Source: Sabulicella glaciei (GTDB taxonomy: Bacteria > Pseudomonadota > Alphaproteobacteria > Acetobacterales > Acetobacteraceae). From it: a DNA stretch of 64,000 nt. The position numbers and the translations under genes were made by a program. The stretch spans positions 773,510-837,509 of the forward strand of contig NZ_JAPFQI010000001.1 in assembly GCF_026183895.1 (NCBI RefSeq), given 5' to 3'. The notes under the pieces were generated by a model, which saw nothing but the letters and a program-made list of their open reading frames with translations, was not told the origin of the DNA and did no database searches. Of the stretch, positions 33,176 to 42,926 are shown piece by piece (position 1 is the stretch's first letter; each line of letters opens with the position of its first letter).

Positions 33176-35773
33176 GTGAGCACCGCCACCCTGGCCGCAG
33201 ACCTCACATCAGCTTGGGATCAGAACGATCTCCCAGCGCTCCTCCGAACTTGGCGGGACGCGGCGCCCGCGGCATTGATCGCGGCCGATGGGAGGTCTCC
33301 GCCCCTCGATCGCGCCAGATTCTGGCGCATTGCTTGCGGTCTTGCCCAAGCGGTCATGGATGCCCCTGCTGTCGGGCCCGTCGGCGTGCACCTTCCATAC
33401 GGCGCCGAGGCACAAGCCTGGATCGTAGGCGCCCTGATGGCGGGCCGTCCTTTCGCAATTCTCGACGCCCGCGACCCGCTTGACCGGACATCCGCCGTCG
33501 TGAGTGCCCTGGGAGTCCCAGCTTGCGTGGCCGAGCCTGAGGCGTGCCTTCCAGGGAATCTGCATCGGTTGCCGGCGCCCACGGCCGCCGAGGAGTTCAG
33601 CCCCGCATCCAGCCAAGATCCTGGCTCCCCAGCGGTCATCGTGCCGACGAGCGGCAGCACGGGCCGCCCCAAGGGCATCGTTCATAGCCGTCGCAATCTT
33701 TTGTTCCGGGCGCGGCAGCTCGCAGGAGAGTTCAGCTTCGGCCCTGGTGACACCTATCTCTCGACCGCAGCCAATGCGAGCATATCCGGGCTCGTCCATG
33801 GGCTTGGCGCGCTTCTGTCCGGAGCCCTTCTTTTTCGTGCGGACGTGCCCCGTCTCGGGCTCGCCGATACGCTGCGGGCGGCCGAGACCCTCGGCGCGAA
33901 CGCGATGCAAGGCTTGCCTGCCACCCTCTGCGCCTTGCTCGCGGCGCCTGGCGCAGCACATGCTCTTGCCGGGGTCGCGCGGTGCCAAGCCAGCGGCACA
34001 GCCATGCTTGCCGCGGATCTTCAGGCACTGCGCGCGGCACTGCCGGCGAGCTGCCAACTCGTGAACCTGTACGGGCTCACGGAACTCCCGGCCTTGCTGC
34101 GCTGGGACGTGCCGCCCGGCTGGAAGCCGGATGGCGCCCGCATCCCAGCGGGCCGGCCCCTGGCCGGGCATCGAGTCCTGCTTCTCGACCGGGAGGGGCG
34201 CGAGGTTCCGCCCGGCGAGGTGGGCGAGCTGGTGGCGGTCAGTCCTTATATTGCGCTCGGTGAGTGGCAGGACGGCGGCCTCGTTTCGAGCGACGGGCGG
34301 ATCGTCGACTGCCCTGACACCCTCGGGGCAAGGCGCCTGCGAACCGGCGATCTCGCCCGCTGGCGCGACGACAACCTGCTCGAGATCGTGGGGCGTGCGG
34401 ACCGGCAGGTGAAGATCGCCGGGCGACGCGTCGAACTGGAGGAGATCGAGGAGCACATGCGCCTCCTGCCCGGCGTGCGCGAGGCTGCCGTCGTCGCCGA
34501 CCCGGACGGGCCAACCGGGGCGCGACTGCTCGCGGCAGCGGTGGCGGAGGCTGGCGTCGCCCAGACAGGCCTCGCGGAGGCATTGGCGCGATCACTGCGG
34601 AGCGCGCTCCCCTCGTACATGCAGCCCACGCGGATCGCGCTTCTGGAAGCGCTGCCGCGCCTACCGGGAGGCAAGGTGGACGCCGCGGCCCTCCTCAGGC
34701 AGCTCCGGACACCCCTTCCCGCTCCCATGGATGAGGTCGGTCACGCGATCGACCCTCGCTTGGCCCGTGCGTGGCGGCGTGCCCTCGGCAATCGCGCACG
34801 TCCCGCACCGGGCGTCAGCTTCGAGGAAGCCGGGGGGGACAGCCTCGCCTTCCTGCACTTGGCGGTGGAAGTCGAGCGTCTGACCGGTCACTCCTCGGCC
34901 CATGAGGCAATCCATCCCGGGATGGACCTCAACGCCATGGCCGCCGCACTGACAGCTCCCGTGAGGCCCCGCGACAGCGCCGGCAGGGAGCGCGCCCTTC
35001 TCCTACCGGGAAGCGGCGGTGACAGTGAACCGCTCGCGCGCTTCCGTGACGGCTGCTCCAAGCTGGACATCGCAACCGCCCACTACGCAGACTGGCGCGG
35101 GTTCGCCCGCCGTGGTGCGCGGGCTGCGCTGGACGCCGAAGCGGTGCTGCCCCAGGCCGAGGCCGTGTTTCCGCCGGGTGTCGACCCAATCCTCCTTGCC
35201 TATTCCTATGGCGGGGCAGTGGCCTGGGAATTGGCGGCGCGTCTGGAGCGCCGAGGACGACGGGTTCGCTGCCTCATTCTGCTCGACTGCAATCCCTGGC
35301 CTTTGTCGGAGCTCACTCGCGGCCCAGAGGCGGACGAGGCGATTTCTGCCAGGCTGCCCGAGGCTCCTTCGACCAAGGACATCATCTTGCGCTGGTTGCG
35401 GTGGCGTCTGCGGCTCGCCGCTCAGCGGCCGGCGAGTGCAGCGTGTGTCGCACGGCTCCTGCCGCCACGTCCGCCCGGCCTGGCCGGACTGTCGCTATGG
35501 CGCGAGTTCGAGCTGTCGCTGCGGGAGGCTGCGCTGCACCGCTGGGCCGGCGACGCCGAGCGGCCGAGGCTGCGCACCCCAGCCACGCTGTTCCTGTCGG
35601 AGACGCCGCGCCTGGGCGTACCCAGCGACCTGGGATGGAGCCGTTGGTGTGACCTACGCACGATCATGCCGGTTGGCGGAGACCATTACGCCATGCTGCG
35701 CCCTCCACACCGTGCGGCGCTCGTTGCTGCGGTCGAACGGGAGGTAGCGCGCTCGTCAAGCGGGACCGAGTAG
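33176..35773 (+). CDS. NRPS-like A-T-TE single-module synthetase
   Basis: 865 aa in three domains. The adenylation domain (about 1-520) has IVPTSGSTGRPKGIVHSRRN (A3), NLYGLTE (A5), LRTGDLARWRDDNLLEIVGR (A7/A8), DRQVKIAGRRVELEEIEE and LPRLPGGKVDA with the catalytic Lys. The carrier domain has FEEAGGDSLAFLHLAVEVE with the phosphopantetheine Ser near residue 555. The thioesterase domain has AYSYGGAVAWELAARLERRG (Ser near 677) and a late His in VGGDHYAML. There is no condensation domain, so it probably activates one acid and releases, cyclises or dimerises it. The GTG start overlaps an upstream stop. An MFS exporter gene follows. Substrate unknown. Confidence 0.87.
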   Translation: MSTATLAADLTSAWDQNDLPALLRTWRDAAPAALIAADGRSPPLDRARFWRIACGLAQAVMDAPAVGPVGVHLPYGAEAQAWIVGALMAGRPFAILDARDPLDRTSAVVSALGVPACVAEPEACLPGNLHRLPAPTAAEEFSPASSQDPGSPAVIVPTSGSTGRPKGIVHSRRNLLFRARQLAGEFSFGPGDTYLSTAANASISGLVHGLGALLSGALLFRADVPRLGLADTLRAAETLGANAMQGLPATLCALLAAPGAAHALAGVARCQASGTAMLAADLQALRAALPASCQLVNLYGLTELPALLRWDVPPGWKPDGARIPAGRPLAGHRVLLLDREGREVPPGEVGELVAVSPYIALGEWQDGGLVSSDGRIVDCPDTLGARRLRTGDLARWRDDNLLEIVGRADRQVKIAGRRVELEEIEEHMRLLPGVREAAVVADPDGPTGARLLAAAVAEAGVAQTGLAEALARSLRSALPSYMQPTRIALLEALPRLPGGKVDAAALLRQLRTPLPAPMDEVGHAIDPRLARAWRRALGNRARPAPGVSFEEAGGDSLAFLHLAVEVERLTGHSSAHEAIHPGMDLNAMAAALTAPVRPRDSAGRERALLLPGSGGDSEPLARFRDGCSKLDIATAHYADWRGFARRGARAALDAEAVLPQAEAVFPPGVDPILLAYSYGGAVAWELAARLERRGRRVRCLILLDCNPWPLSELTRGPEADEAISARLPEAPSTKDIILRWLRWRLRLAAQRPASAACVARLLPPRPPGLAGLSLWREFELSLREAALHRWAGDAERPRLRTPATLFLSETPRLGVPSDLGWSRWCDLRTIMPVGGDHYAMLRPPHRAALVAAVEREVARSSSGTE

Positions 35774-36189
35774 TTCTACCCGACCCCGGGGCTAGCGGGG
35801 GTCGCAAGGAGGCAGTGGCCACGCCGGCATTAGTTGGGTTCCGGGCACCCGGGGTCGCGCGACAAGTGTGTTGGTCCGCTCTCAGGGCGGTTGGAGCCAG
35901 CCAGCTGCCATGGCGCGCCGCAAGCTTCGGCCGATGGCGGCGAGCGGCCAAGGAGCGCTCTCGTGTCGTGGCCTCCAGCGATGGATCGGCCCCCGCGCCG
36001 AAGGCGTCACGAGCACCGGCCTTTGGTGCTGCACCAACGCGAAGCCAACCTCCGCCCGATCCACGAAAGTACTTGTGGCGTCGGACCGGCCGTGCGCGCA
36101 TGTGGGACCCTCCCTCGCCCATGCGCTCACGCCCTGCCATGCTGGCCTCGCCCGGATGCGGAGAAGGCTGAAACCATGGACGTCGTGCC
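35774..36189. other. Intergenic gap between NRPS-like and MFS genes
   Basis: About 415 bp without a credible gene in any frame; frames here are short, Arg-rich and lack start signals. No clear terminator is seen. Separate transcription of the MFS gene is possible. Confidence 0.4.
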
Positions 36190-37416
36190 GTGACGGGCAT
36201 CGGAGATCAGAGGAACGGCGTGGAGTCGGGCTATGCTTGGCTTCGTCTCGCCGTTGCGCTCCTGCTCGCGACCATCGGCTGCGTCGGCATGTGGTCCGTG
36301 GTCGTCGCCCTTCCGGCGGTGCAGGCGGAGTTTGGGGTGGACCGGGGCGAGGCCTCGCTGCCCTACACGCTGGTCATGATGGGCTTTGGGGCCGGCGGCA
36401 TCGTGGCGGGGCGCCTCACCGACCGATATGGCACCTTCCGGCCCGTCTGCGCCGGCATCCTGCTGCTGAGCCTCGGCTATGCCGCCGTGTCGCAGGCAGG
36501 AAGCATGGCCAGTTTCGCGGCGCTCTACGGCGTGATGGTGGGCGTGGGAAGTTCCGTGATGTTCGGGCCCCTGGTCGCCGACATTTCTCACTGGTTTGAC
36601 CGGCGGCGCGGCATCGCCGTCGCGCTCTGCGCCAGCGGCAACTACTTCTCAGGCGCTGTCTGGCCGCCGCTCCTGCAGCACTTGATTGCAACGGTGGGCT
36701 GGCGGCAGACGCATCTATGGGTCGGCATCATCTGCTTCGCTTCCATGCTGCCGCTCGCCCTGCTGCTGCGGCGGCGCCTGCCCGCGCAGCCCAGCTGGAT
36801 CGTCGCGGCGCGCAGCACGGCGCCCTTCCTACCGCTGGGTCTCGCGCCCAACGTGCTGCAGGCGCTGCTGATCGTGGCGGGGGTAGCCTGTTGCGTCGCC
36901 ATGGCTATGCCGCAGGTGCACATCGTCGCTTATTGCGTGGACCTCGGCTACGGCGCGGCCCGCGGCGCCGAGATGCTGTCGGTGATGCTGGCCTGCGGCG
37001 TGGTCAGCCGCCTCGCCTTCGGCTTGCTGATGGACCGCATCGGCGGGCTGGCAACATTGCTGCTCGGCTCCGCCTTGCAAGCGGTGGCGCTGGCGCTGTT
37101 TCTGCCCTTTGACGGGCTGGTCTCGCTCTATCTTCTCTCGGCGCTGTTCGGGCTGTTCCAGGGCGGCATCGTGCCCAGCTATGCCATGATCGTCCGCACC
37201 TACTTCCTGCCGGAGGAGGCGGGGGCGCGGGTGGGGATGGTGCTGTCAGCCACGCTGGCGGGAATGGCGCTCGGCGGCTGGATCTCTGGGGTCATTTTCG
37301 ACCTGTCCGGTTCCTACCATGCGGCACTGCTCAACGGCCTCTTGTGGAACCTGGTCAACATGTCGATTGCCTCTTGGCTGATGCTGCGCGCCTGGCACTG
37401 CGGACGCACCGCTTAA
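36190..37416 (+). CDS. Major facilitator superfamily transporter
   Basis: 408 aa with about 12 hydrophobic segments, inner membrane. The motif between TM2 and TM3 reads GRLTDRYGTFRP (MFS motif A), repeated in the second half as GLLMDRIGGLATLL. Other blocks are SHWFDRRRGIAVALCASGNY and LSALFGLFQGGIVPSYAMIV, typical of the monocarboxylate/oxalate-formate-like (OFA/UMF) branch. It starts with GTG. Orientation and proximity to the A-T-TE gene suggest product export or precursor uptake, which is inference. From 37417 to 37735 there is only the regulatory region of the next gene. Confidence 0.87.
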   Translation: MTGIGDQRNGVESGYAWLRLAVALLLATIGCVGMWSVVVALPAVQAEFGVDRGEASLPYTLVMMGFGAGGIVAGRLTDRYGTFRPVCAGILLLSLGYAAVSQAGSMASFAALYGVMVGVGSSVMFGPLVADISHWFDRRRGIAVALCASGNYFSGAVWPPLLQHLIATVGWRQTHLWVGIICFASMLPLALLLRRRLPAQPSWIVAARSTAPFLPLGLAPNVLQALLIVAGVACCVAMAMPQVHIVAYCVDLGYGAARGAEMLSVMLACGVVSRLAFGLLMDRIGGLATLLLGSALQAVALALFLPFDGLVSLYLLSALFGLFQGGIVPSYAMIVRTYFLPEEAGARVGMVLSATLAGMALGGWISGVIFDLSGSYHAALLNGLLWNLVNMSIASWLMLRAWHCGRTA

Positions 37417-37436
37417 AACACCTCGAGCTTTCTAAA

Positions 37437-37457
37437 ATGGAAAGCAATAACTTCCAT
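37437..37457. promoter_or_regulatory. Inverted repeat upstream of sigma-54 promoter
   Basis: ATGGAA-N9-TTCCAT, a perfect 6+6 inverted repeat about 150 bp upstream of the -24 element at 37608. The position suits an activator site; it differs in sequence from the palindrome at 19157, so a shared activator is not shown. Confidence 0.3.
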
Positions 37458-37607
37458 CCCTGCTCACGGAGTCTATTTTGACGCGACAAAAGGCCGGACA
37501 ACAACGAGCAGTGCAGATTGCGGTGACTAGTCGAAGATCTTTACGTCTTGGCGGTGACGCGCGGCTCGACCGCCGCAAAGACAACTCAGGTCAAAGACTT
37601 AGGTGCT

Positions 37608-37622
37608 TGGCACAGGTTTTGC
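37608..37622 (+). promoter_or_regulatory. Sigma-54 (-24/-12) promoter for the gene at 37736
   Basis: TGGCAC-AGGTT-TTGC matches the RpoN consensus with exact spacing. It lies about 115 bp upstream of the ATG at 37736. It is the second VPAPA-type gene in the window with this promoter class. Confidence 0.72.
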
Positions 37623-37735
37623 CTTTCTCAACTTAGATGGGCGGCGACGCTCGTCGCAGACCTTGACGGGAGAGGTTCCTTGTTCCGCAAGGCTGGAAGC
37701 CAGAAAAAGCAACACTCGGTCTCAGGAGGACCAAA

Positions 37736-38422
37736 ATGAGGAAGCTAGCATTACTGGCGACAACGGCCGCCTTTGTCGGTCTGAGCGCGATCGCCCAGGC
37801 GGCGCCGATCACCATCATCACCTGGGCGCAGGACACGACCGAAAAGTTGATCACGGCCAATTCCATTGGCGGCGCCACGACGGAGCTGATGGGGACCAAC
37901 GTGGCAGTGACCGTGTCGGGTTATGCGAATGGCGTCGCGACGCCTTTCTCGGCCTTCCTGAACCTGAACGCGACCAGCACGGGCGCCGCGACACTTGTGG
38001 GCGGGGACGATGTCCGTCAGGCCTTCGCCGGCACCTTCACCATCACCTCCGGCATGGGCGGCACGGGCATCAACTACCTGTCGGGCAGCTTCTCGGACAT
38101 CGCGCTGGCGGGTTCGCGCGTGTCCGGACCGCAAGGTGGCTTCCAGGCCAGCCTGCTTGCCACGGAGCCGTCAGGCATTGTGAACCTGACCTCCGACCAG
38201 ATCCCTGCCGCCAACCTGCAGGATCCGTCGGCGATCGGCTTCACCTTCACGGCACTTTCGCAGGCGCTCGACATCTGCGGCACGACGATCTGCCACTTCA
38301 CGGCGAGCGTCAGCGGCAACGCGAGCGCCTCGCAGGTCGCCGTTCCGGCCCCGGCTGGCCTCGCCCTGCTCGGCCTTGGCGTGTTCGGTCTCGCCGCAGT
38401 TCGCCGCAAGGTCGCGGCCTGA
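37736..38422 (+). CDS. Secreted protein with VPAPA-type PEP-CTERM sorting tail, sigma-54 promoter
   Basis: 228 aa. The ATG at 37736 is preceded by CAGGAGGACC. The signal peptide is MRKLALLATTAAFVGLSAIA-QA. The mature region is Thr/Ser/Gly-rich with one Cys pair near the end (DICGTTICHF). The C-terminus VPAPAGLALLGLGVFGLAAV-RRK-VAA is the sorting tail. It lies outside the island yet closely resembles the tails of the island proteins at 18177 and 19366. A strong terminator follows. Core fold unrecognised; presumed extracellular or surface protein. Confidence 0.85.
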   Translation: MRKLALLATTAAFVGLSAIAQAAPITIITWAQDTTEKLITANSIGGATTELMGTNVAVTVSGYANGVATPFSAFLNLNATSTGAATLVGGDDVRQAFAGTFTITSGMGGTGINYLSGSFSDIALAGSRVSGPQGGFQASLLATEPSGIVNLTSDQIPAANLQDPSAIGFTFTALSQALDICGTTICHFTASVSGNASASQVAVPAPAGLALLGLGVFGLAAVRRKVAA

Positions 38423-38455
38423 GCACAAACCGCTTTCTTTAGCGGTGTGGAAGGG

Positions 38456-38493
38456 ACGGCCTCGGCTCCAACGAGCTGGGGCCGTTCTTTTTT
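38456..38493 (+). terminator. Intrinsic terminator
   Basis: ACGGCCTCGGCTC pairs with GAGCTGGGGCCGT (minor mismatches) around a CAAC loop, followed by TCTTTTTT. It lies 34 bp after the stop at 38422. Confidence 0.88.
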
Positions 38494-39177
38494 AGTGCAG
38501 ACGGCTTTGTTCGCGCGGTCCTTCAAGAGAATTTGCTCAGCGAATTTGAATCATATCGAATTATTTCAGGATCATCCCACTCTTTCACCAAGAAATTCGT
38601 GACAAAGTGGGAAACGCCCCGCTGCGACACGCGAGCATGAAGGGCCCAATACTTGGCGAACTGGCCAGAGCAATTTTGCCAACTGTCGCAGATCGGAAGC
38701 ATCGCCGCTTCAGCTTCCCAGCAGGGCATCAAGTGCCATTCGCGAGCGCTGCCGGCTATTCGCCTGTTCGTCGGCAAGTTTTACGGCCTGTTGCAGACGA
38801 GGGCACAGCAACGAAGTCACAGCTCAAGCGGCCAAGCCCTGCGGCCGCCTTGGGTCCCAGGAGCGGACTTAGCTTGGATCAGGCTGCCTTTCGCGAGGTG
38901 GCCTTGGCCGCTTTGGTTCGTTCGGTACTGAGGAACGCTGCGTCGAAGCGGACAGCACCGCTGATCATCGGGCAGCCCACCAGAAAGGCTCGACGGGAAG
39001 CGGCATCCGCATGTTTGTCGAAGGCACGCCCGGGTTCGTGCAACCGACTCTTCTTGACGCAAATCGCCGCAGGCCCTTGGCGAGTGGGGCAGCACCTTTC
39101 GCCACCTCTGCCGCTGGCGCGGCAAAGGTATGGGCGACCGCTACGGACAGGATGGAGCCATTCACGTTCCGCCGTTT
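38494..39177. other. Gap with no supported gene
   Basis: About 680 bp. An 84-codon leftward frame (38523-38777) and several Arg/Ala-rich frames exist but none has good start signals. Near 39076-39130 a frame reads ALGEWGSTFRHLCRWRGKGM, faintly like the N-terminal region of IS5-type transposases, without more support. Possibly decayed mobile DNA. Confidence 0.35.
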
Positions 39178-40833
39178 CTAGTATCCATAATCGCGCCGCG
39201 CCGCCTCAGGTGTCAGCAGCCCATCGGCCAGGTCGCGCTCCACCATCGATCGGTCGCGCTTCCGCGGGTCTCCCATGCCACCGCCTCCCGGGAGCTTAAG
39301 GACTAGTCGGCGCCCTTTCGGCACGACCTGGAAGCCCTTGGTTCGGAGCACCGTCCCATTCGGATCGTTCAACCCGACCCAGCCCCCTGCCCCATCGCCG
39401 CCGCCCTGCCTTCCCTTTGGCGGGTTGGCGACGCGGTCGAAGATGGCGTTCACCGCGAACTCGGCCTCGTTCTTCGCGCTGATCTCCATGATCTGGCCGA
39501 AGCCGCCGCGCGTGCGTCCCGGACCGGCGGAGTCTGGGCGGAGTTCCTTGCGCCAGAAGACGACGGGCGCGACGTTCTCCGTCGCCTCCACCGGCATGGT
39601 GCGGACGCCGGATGGGAAGGCAATGCCATCCAGCCCATCCTTGCCCGGACGGGCGCCGGTCCCGCCGCTGTTGAAGGTGATGATCTCGAAATCATCGACC
39701 TCGGCCGCCTGGCCGCTCACCTGGGCGCCACCGCGCAAGGGCGGGTTCCATAGGGCTGAAGAACCTTCAGCGTTGACGCGGCCGGGCACGAAGCCTTCCA
39801 GGCAGCCCATCATCAGGTCAGGCAGCAACTGACCGACCACGTGACGCACGCTGACCGGATAGGGGCGCGGCGCGTTGAGGATGCAGCCTTCGGGGATGGT
39901 CATGCGGAAAGGCAGAAGGCTCGCCCAGTTGTTGGGAATCTCAGGAGCCACGACGCACTTGATGCCAAAGCAGGAATAGGCGCGGCAATAGGCGGGCGGC
40001 ACGTTGATGCCGCGCGTGGACAAGCCGGAGGTGCCGGCGAAATCCACCTCAATTCCGTCCTCCTTCACCTCCATCGCCGCCTTCAGCGTGACGGGCGCCT
40101 CGTACCCGTCCGAGCGGATCTCGGCGGAATGGCGGCCGCGCGGCAGTTTGGCGATCTCCGCCAGGGTGGCGCGGAGGCTGCTGTCGAAGATGAAGTCGGC
40201 AAGGTCGTCGAGCAAATCCATCCGGTACTCGGCCATCATCTCGGCCAAGCGACGGGCGCCCGCGTCGTTGCAGGCGCAAAGGGAGTAGACGTCCCCCTCC
40301 AGCTCCACCGGGGTGCGCGACCCGGCGCGAAGGATGTCGAAGAATGTATCGTTGGCGCGGCCTTCGTCGAAGCACTTCACGATGGGGATGTAGAGCCCTT
40401 CCTCGAAGACGCTGCGCCCCTCGGGACCCATGCCGAGGCCGCCAATGTCGATGATGTGCGCGGTGTTCGCGAAAAGGCCCACGATCCTCCCGTCGTGGAA
40501 GGCGGGCGTCACCACCGTCAGGTCGTGTAGGTGCCCCGTGCCCAGCCAGGGATCGTTGGTGATGTAGTGGTCGCCCGGCTTCATGGTGTGGGCCGGAAAC
40601 TTCGCGAGGAAGTGCCCGACCGACTCTGCCATGGAATTCACATGGCCCGGCGTGCCCGTGACGGCCTGCGCCATCATTCGGCCCTGGAGGTCGAAGATGC
40701 CCGCGGACAGGTCCCCTGCCTCGCGCACCGTGGTGCTGAAGGCGGTACGGATCATGGTCTGCGCCTGCTCTTCGACCACCGCGATCAGTCGGTTCCACTG
40801 AATCTGGCGGTTGATGGCCTGCATCGCGTCCAT
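39178..40833 (-). CDS. hyuB: Hydantoinase B/oxoprolinase-family protein
   Basis: 551 aa. It starts MDAMQAINRQIQWNRLIAVV with the HyuB patterns EEQAQTMIRTAFSTTVREAG, DLSAGIFDLQGRMMAQ, GHVNSM and GDHYITNDPWLGTGHLHDLT, and ends with the Gly-rich LKLPGGGGMGDPRKRD. It forms an ATP-dependent amide/hydantoin-hydrolysing complex with HyuA; likely substrates are hydantoins, 5-oxoproline-like lactams or acetophenone-type carboxylations. The ATG at 40833 overlaps the hyuA stop by one base (TGATG), showing coupling. Confidence 0.92.
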   Translation of the reverse strand: MDAMQAINRQIQWNRLIAVVEEQAQTMIRTAFSTTVREAGDLSAGIFDLQGRMMAQAVTGTPGHVNSMAESVGHFLAKFPAHTMKPGDHYITNDPWLGTGHLHDLTVVTPAFHDGRIVGLFANTAHIIDIGGLGMGPEGRSVFEEGLYIPIVKCFDEGRANDTFFDILRAGSRTPVELEGDVYSLCACNDAGARRLAEMMAEYRMDLLDDLADFIFDSSLRATLAEIAKLPRGRHSAEIRSDGYEAPVTLKAAMEVKEDGIEVDFAGTSGLSTRGINVPPAYCRAYSCFGIKCVVAPEIPNNWASLLPFRMTIPEGCILNAPRPYPVSVRHVVGQLLPDLMMGCLEGFVPGRVNAEGSSALWNPPLRGGAQVSGQAAEVDDFEIITFNSGGTGARPGKDGLDGIAFPSGVRTMPVEATENVAPVVFWRKELRPDSAGPGRTRGGFGQIMEISAKNEAEFAVNAIFDRVANPPKGRQGGGDGAGGWVGLNDPNGTVLRTKGFQVVPKGRRLVLKLPGGGGMGDPRKRDRSMVERDLADGLLTPEAARRDYGY

Positions 40834-42926
40834 CACGCGGCCTCCTTCACGAGTTCCAGGTATCCGAGCCCGTCCATCCGGCAGGTCCAGCCCGGGCCCA
40901 CCAGCGTGCTCGTTTCCGCCTCGGTCACGATGCATGGCCCATTCACTTTGGCGCCCGGCGCCATGGCGTCGCGGTCAAAGATCGCCCAGTCCGCCACTTG
41001 TCCCGTCGCCGTGTCGCGCACGCGCTGGGTGCGGATCGGCGCCGGACTGGGCGCGTCGGCGACCTTGGCGGCGGGCTCCACCGCCTCCACCACGGTCGCG
41101 ACAGTGACAGCGAAGCTTAGCACCTCCACGTCGCTGCCAGGGACGGGGCGGTCATAGAAGCGCGCATACTCCCCGTCGTAGGCCGCGCGGATGGAAGCCA
41201 CGTCCTCAGCCGTCAGGGCGCGTGTGGGCAGGGCCACCGCGATCTCGTGCCCCTGCCCGACATAGCGCATATAGGCGATGCGGGCTTCCGCCGTCTCGGC
41301 GCCGAAGCTGCCTTGCGCCACGACGGAGGAGGCCTCCGCCGACATGTCCGCCAGCAGCGCGTTCACCCCCGCCAAGTCGAAGGAGTTGAAGCGGGTGTAC
41401 AGGCTGCGCACCACCTCATAGGCGACGGGAGCGCGCAGAAAGCCGATGGCGCTGCCCACCCCTGCTCCGCTGGGCACCAGGATACGGGAGACACCGATCT
41501 TCTCGGCCACGCGGCAGCCATGCACCGGGCCGCCGCCGCCAAAGGCGATGATGGAACGACCCTCGTAGGACTTCGCGCTTTCGATGGCGTGGACACGGGC
41601 CGCGTTGGCCATGTTCTCGTCCACCACCTCGACGACGCCGAGGGCGGCCATGCTGGGCTCCAGCCCCAGCCCCTTCCCCACATGCTCCGTGACGGCGCCC
41701 TCGCTGGCGCCGACATCCAGGCGCATGCTGCCGCCCGCAAAGCTTTCCGGGTCGTAGCGGCCGAGCAGGAGGTTCGCGTCCGTCACGGCCGGGTGGGTAC
41801 CGCCCCGGCCATAGCAGGCCGGGCCGGGGTCGGCTCCCGCGCTTTCAGGCCCGACCTGGATGCGCCCCAGGCTGTCCAGATGAGCGAGCGACCCGCCACC
41901 GGCGCCGATCTCCACCATCTCGATGACGGGGATCCGCAACGGCAGGCCGGAACCCTTGCGGAAGCGCCCGACCCGCGCGACTTCGAAGCTGCGGCTGGCC
42001 TGGGGCGCAAATTCGTCGATCAGGCAGACCTTGGCCGTTGTGCCTCCCATGTCGAAGGACAGGACGCGGTCAAGCCCACGCTCCTTGGCCACATGGGCCG
42101 AGAAGATTGCGCCACCCGCCGGGCCGGACTCGACCAGACGGATCGGGAAGCGGGCGGCGGTGGCGATCGTGGTCAGCCCACCGCCCGACAGCATGAGGAA
42201 AAGCGGCGCCGTCATGCCCATGGCACGCAGCCCCTCCTCAAGCCGGCCCAGGTAGTTGGCCATGAGCGGCTGAACGTAGGCGTTGGCGGCGGTGGTGGAG
42301 AAGCGCTCCCACTCGCGCATCTCCGGACTCACCTCGGAAGAGAGGGAGACGGGGATGCCGGGCAGCTCCTCGGCCAGGATGGCGGCGGCGCGGCGCTCAT
42401 GCGCCGGATTCACGAAGGCATGGAGGAATCCGACGGCGATGGCCTCGATCGCCTCCTCCCGCAGCACGGGCACCAGGGCCCGCAACGCCGCCTCGTCCAG
42501 CGGGCGGAGCACCACCCCGGTGTTGTCCAGACGCTCGGGCACGGGCAGGCGCCAGCGTCGCGGCACCAGCGGCTCGGGCAGGCTGATGTTGAGATCGTAC
42601 TGGTCGTAGCGGCTCTCATTGCCGAGGGCCAGGACGTCGCGGAACCCTTCCGTGGTGATCAGCGCCGTCCGCGCCCCTTTGCGCTCGATCAGCGCATTGG
42701 TGGCGAGGGTGGTGCCGTGGATCATCAGGGACAGGTCTCCAGCGGAGAACCCGGCCTTCTCCAGCACCACGCGGACCCCTTCCAGCACGCCCTGCTCGGG
42801 CGCGCGGGGCGTGGTGAGGACCTTGGCCGTCCAACGCTGGTGGTGCTCCTCGCCGGTCCGTGCCTCCAGCGCCACGTCGGTGAAGGTGCCGCCGATATCG
42901 GCGGCGAGGCGCACGTCGCTCACCAT
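40833..42926 (-). CDS. hyuA: Hydantoinase A/oxoprolinase-family protein
   Basis: 697 aa. It has the phosphate-binding N-terminus RLAADIGGTFTDVALEAR, the block IHGTTLATNALIERKGARTA, and in the ATPase half VLSFDMGGTTAKVCLIDEF and IGAGGGSLAHLDSLGRIQVG, with PGPACYGRGGTHPAVTDANL. These define the ASKHA-type subunit that activates the substrate with ATP. The start at 42926 (MVSDVRLAADIGG) overlaps the SDR stop by 7 bp. Substrate cannot be read from sequence. Confidence 0.92.
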   Translation of the reverse strand: MVSDVRLAADIGGTFTDVALEARTGEEHHQRWTAKVLTTPRAPEQGVLEGVRVVLEKAGFSAGDLSLMIHGTTLATNALIERKGARTALITTEGFRDVLALGNESRYDQYDLNISLPEPLVPRRWRLPVPERLDNTGVVLRPLDEAALRALVPVLREEAIEAIAVGFLHAFVNPAHERRAAAILAEELPGIPVSLSSEVSPEMREWERFSTTAANAYVQPLMANYLGRLEEGLRAMGMTAPLFLMLSGGGLTTIATAARFPIRLVESGPAGGAIFSAHVAKERGLDRVLSFDMGGTTAKVCLIDEFAPQASRSFEVARVGRFRKGSGLPLRIPVIEMVEIGAGGGSLAHLDSLGRIQVGPESAGADPGPACYGRGGTHPAVTDANLLLGRYDPESFAGGSMRLDVGASEGAVTEHVGKGLGLEPSMAALGVVEVVDENMANAARVHAIESAKSYEGRSIIAFGGGGPVHGCRVAEKIGVSRILVPSGAGVGSAIGFLRAPVAYEVVRSLYTRFNSFDLAGVNALLADMSAEASSVVAQGSFGAETAEARIAYMRYVGQGHEIAVALPTRALTAEDVASIRAAYDGEYARFYDRPVPGSDVEVLSFAVTVATVVEAVEPAAKVADAPSPAPIRTQRVRDTATGQVADWAIFDRDAMAPGAKVNGPCIVTEAETSTLVGPGWTCRMDGLGYLELVKEAA

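Noticed and set aside
38523-38777. 84-codon leftward frame after the terminator at 38456
   Set aside because: Unsupported by start signal or recognisable sequence; listed as gap.
39061-39140. Frame resembling the start of an IS5-type transposase
   Set aside because: Only about 20 residues of weak similarity, no inverted repeats or DDE motif.
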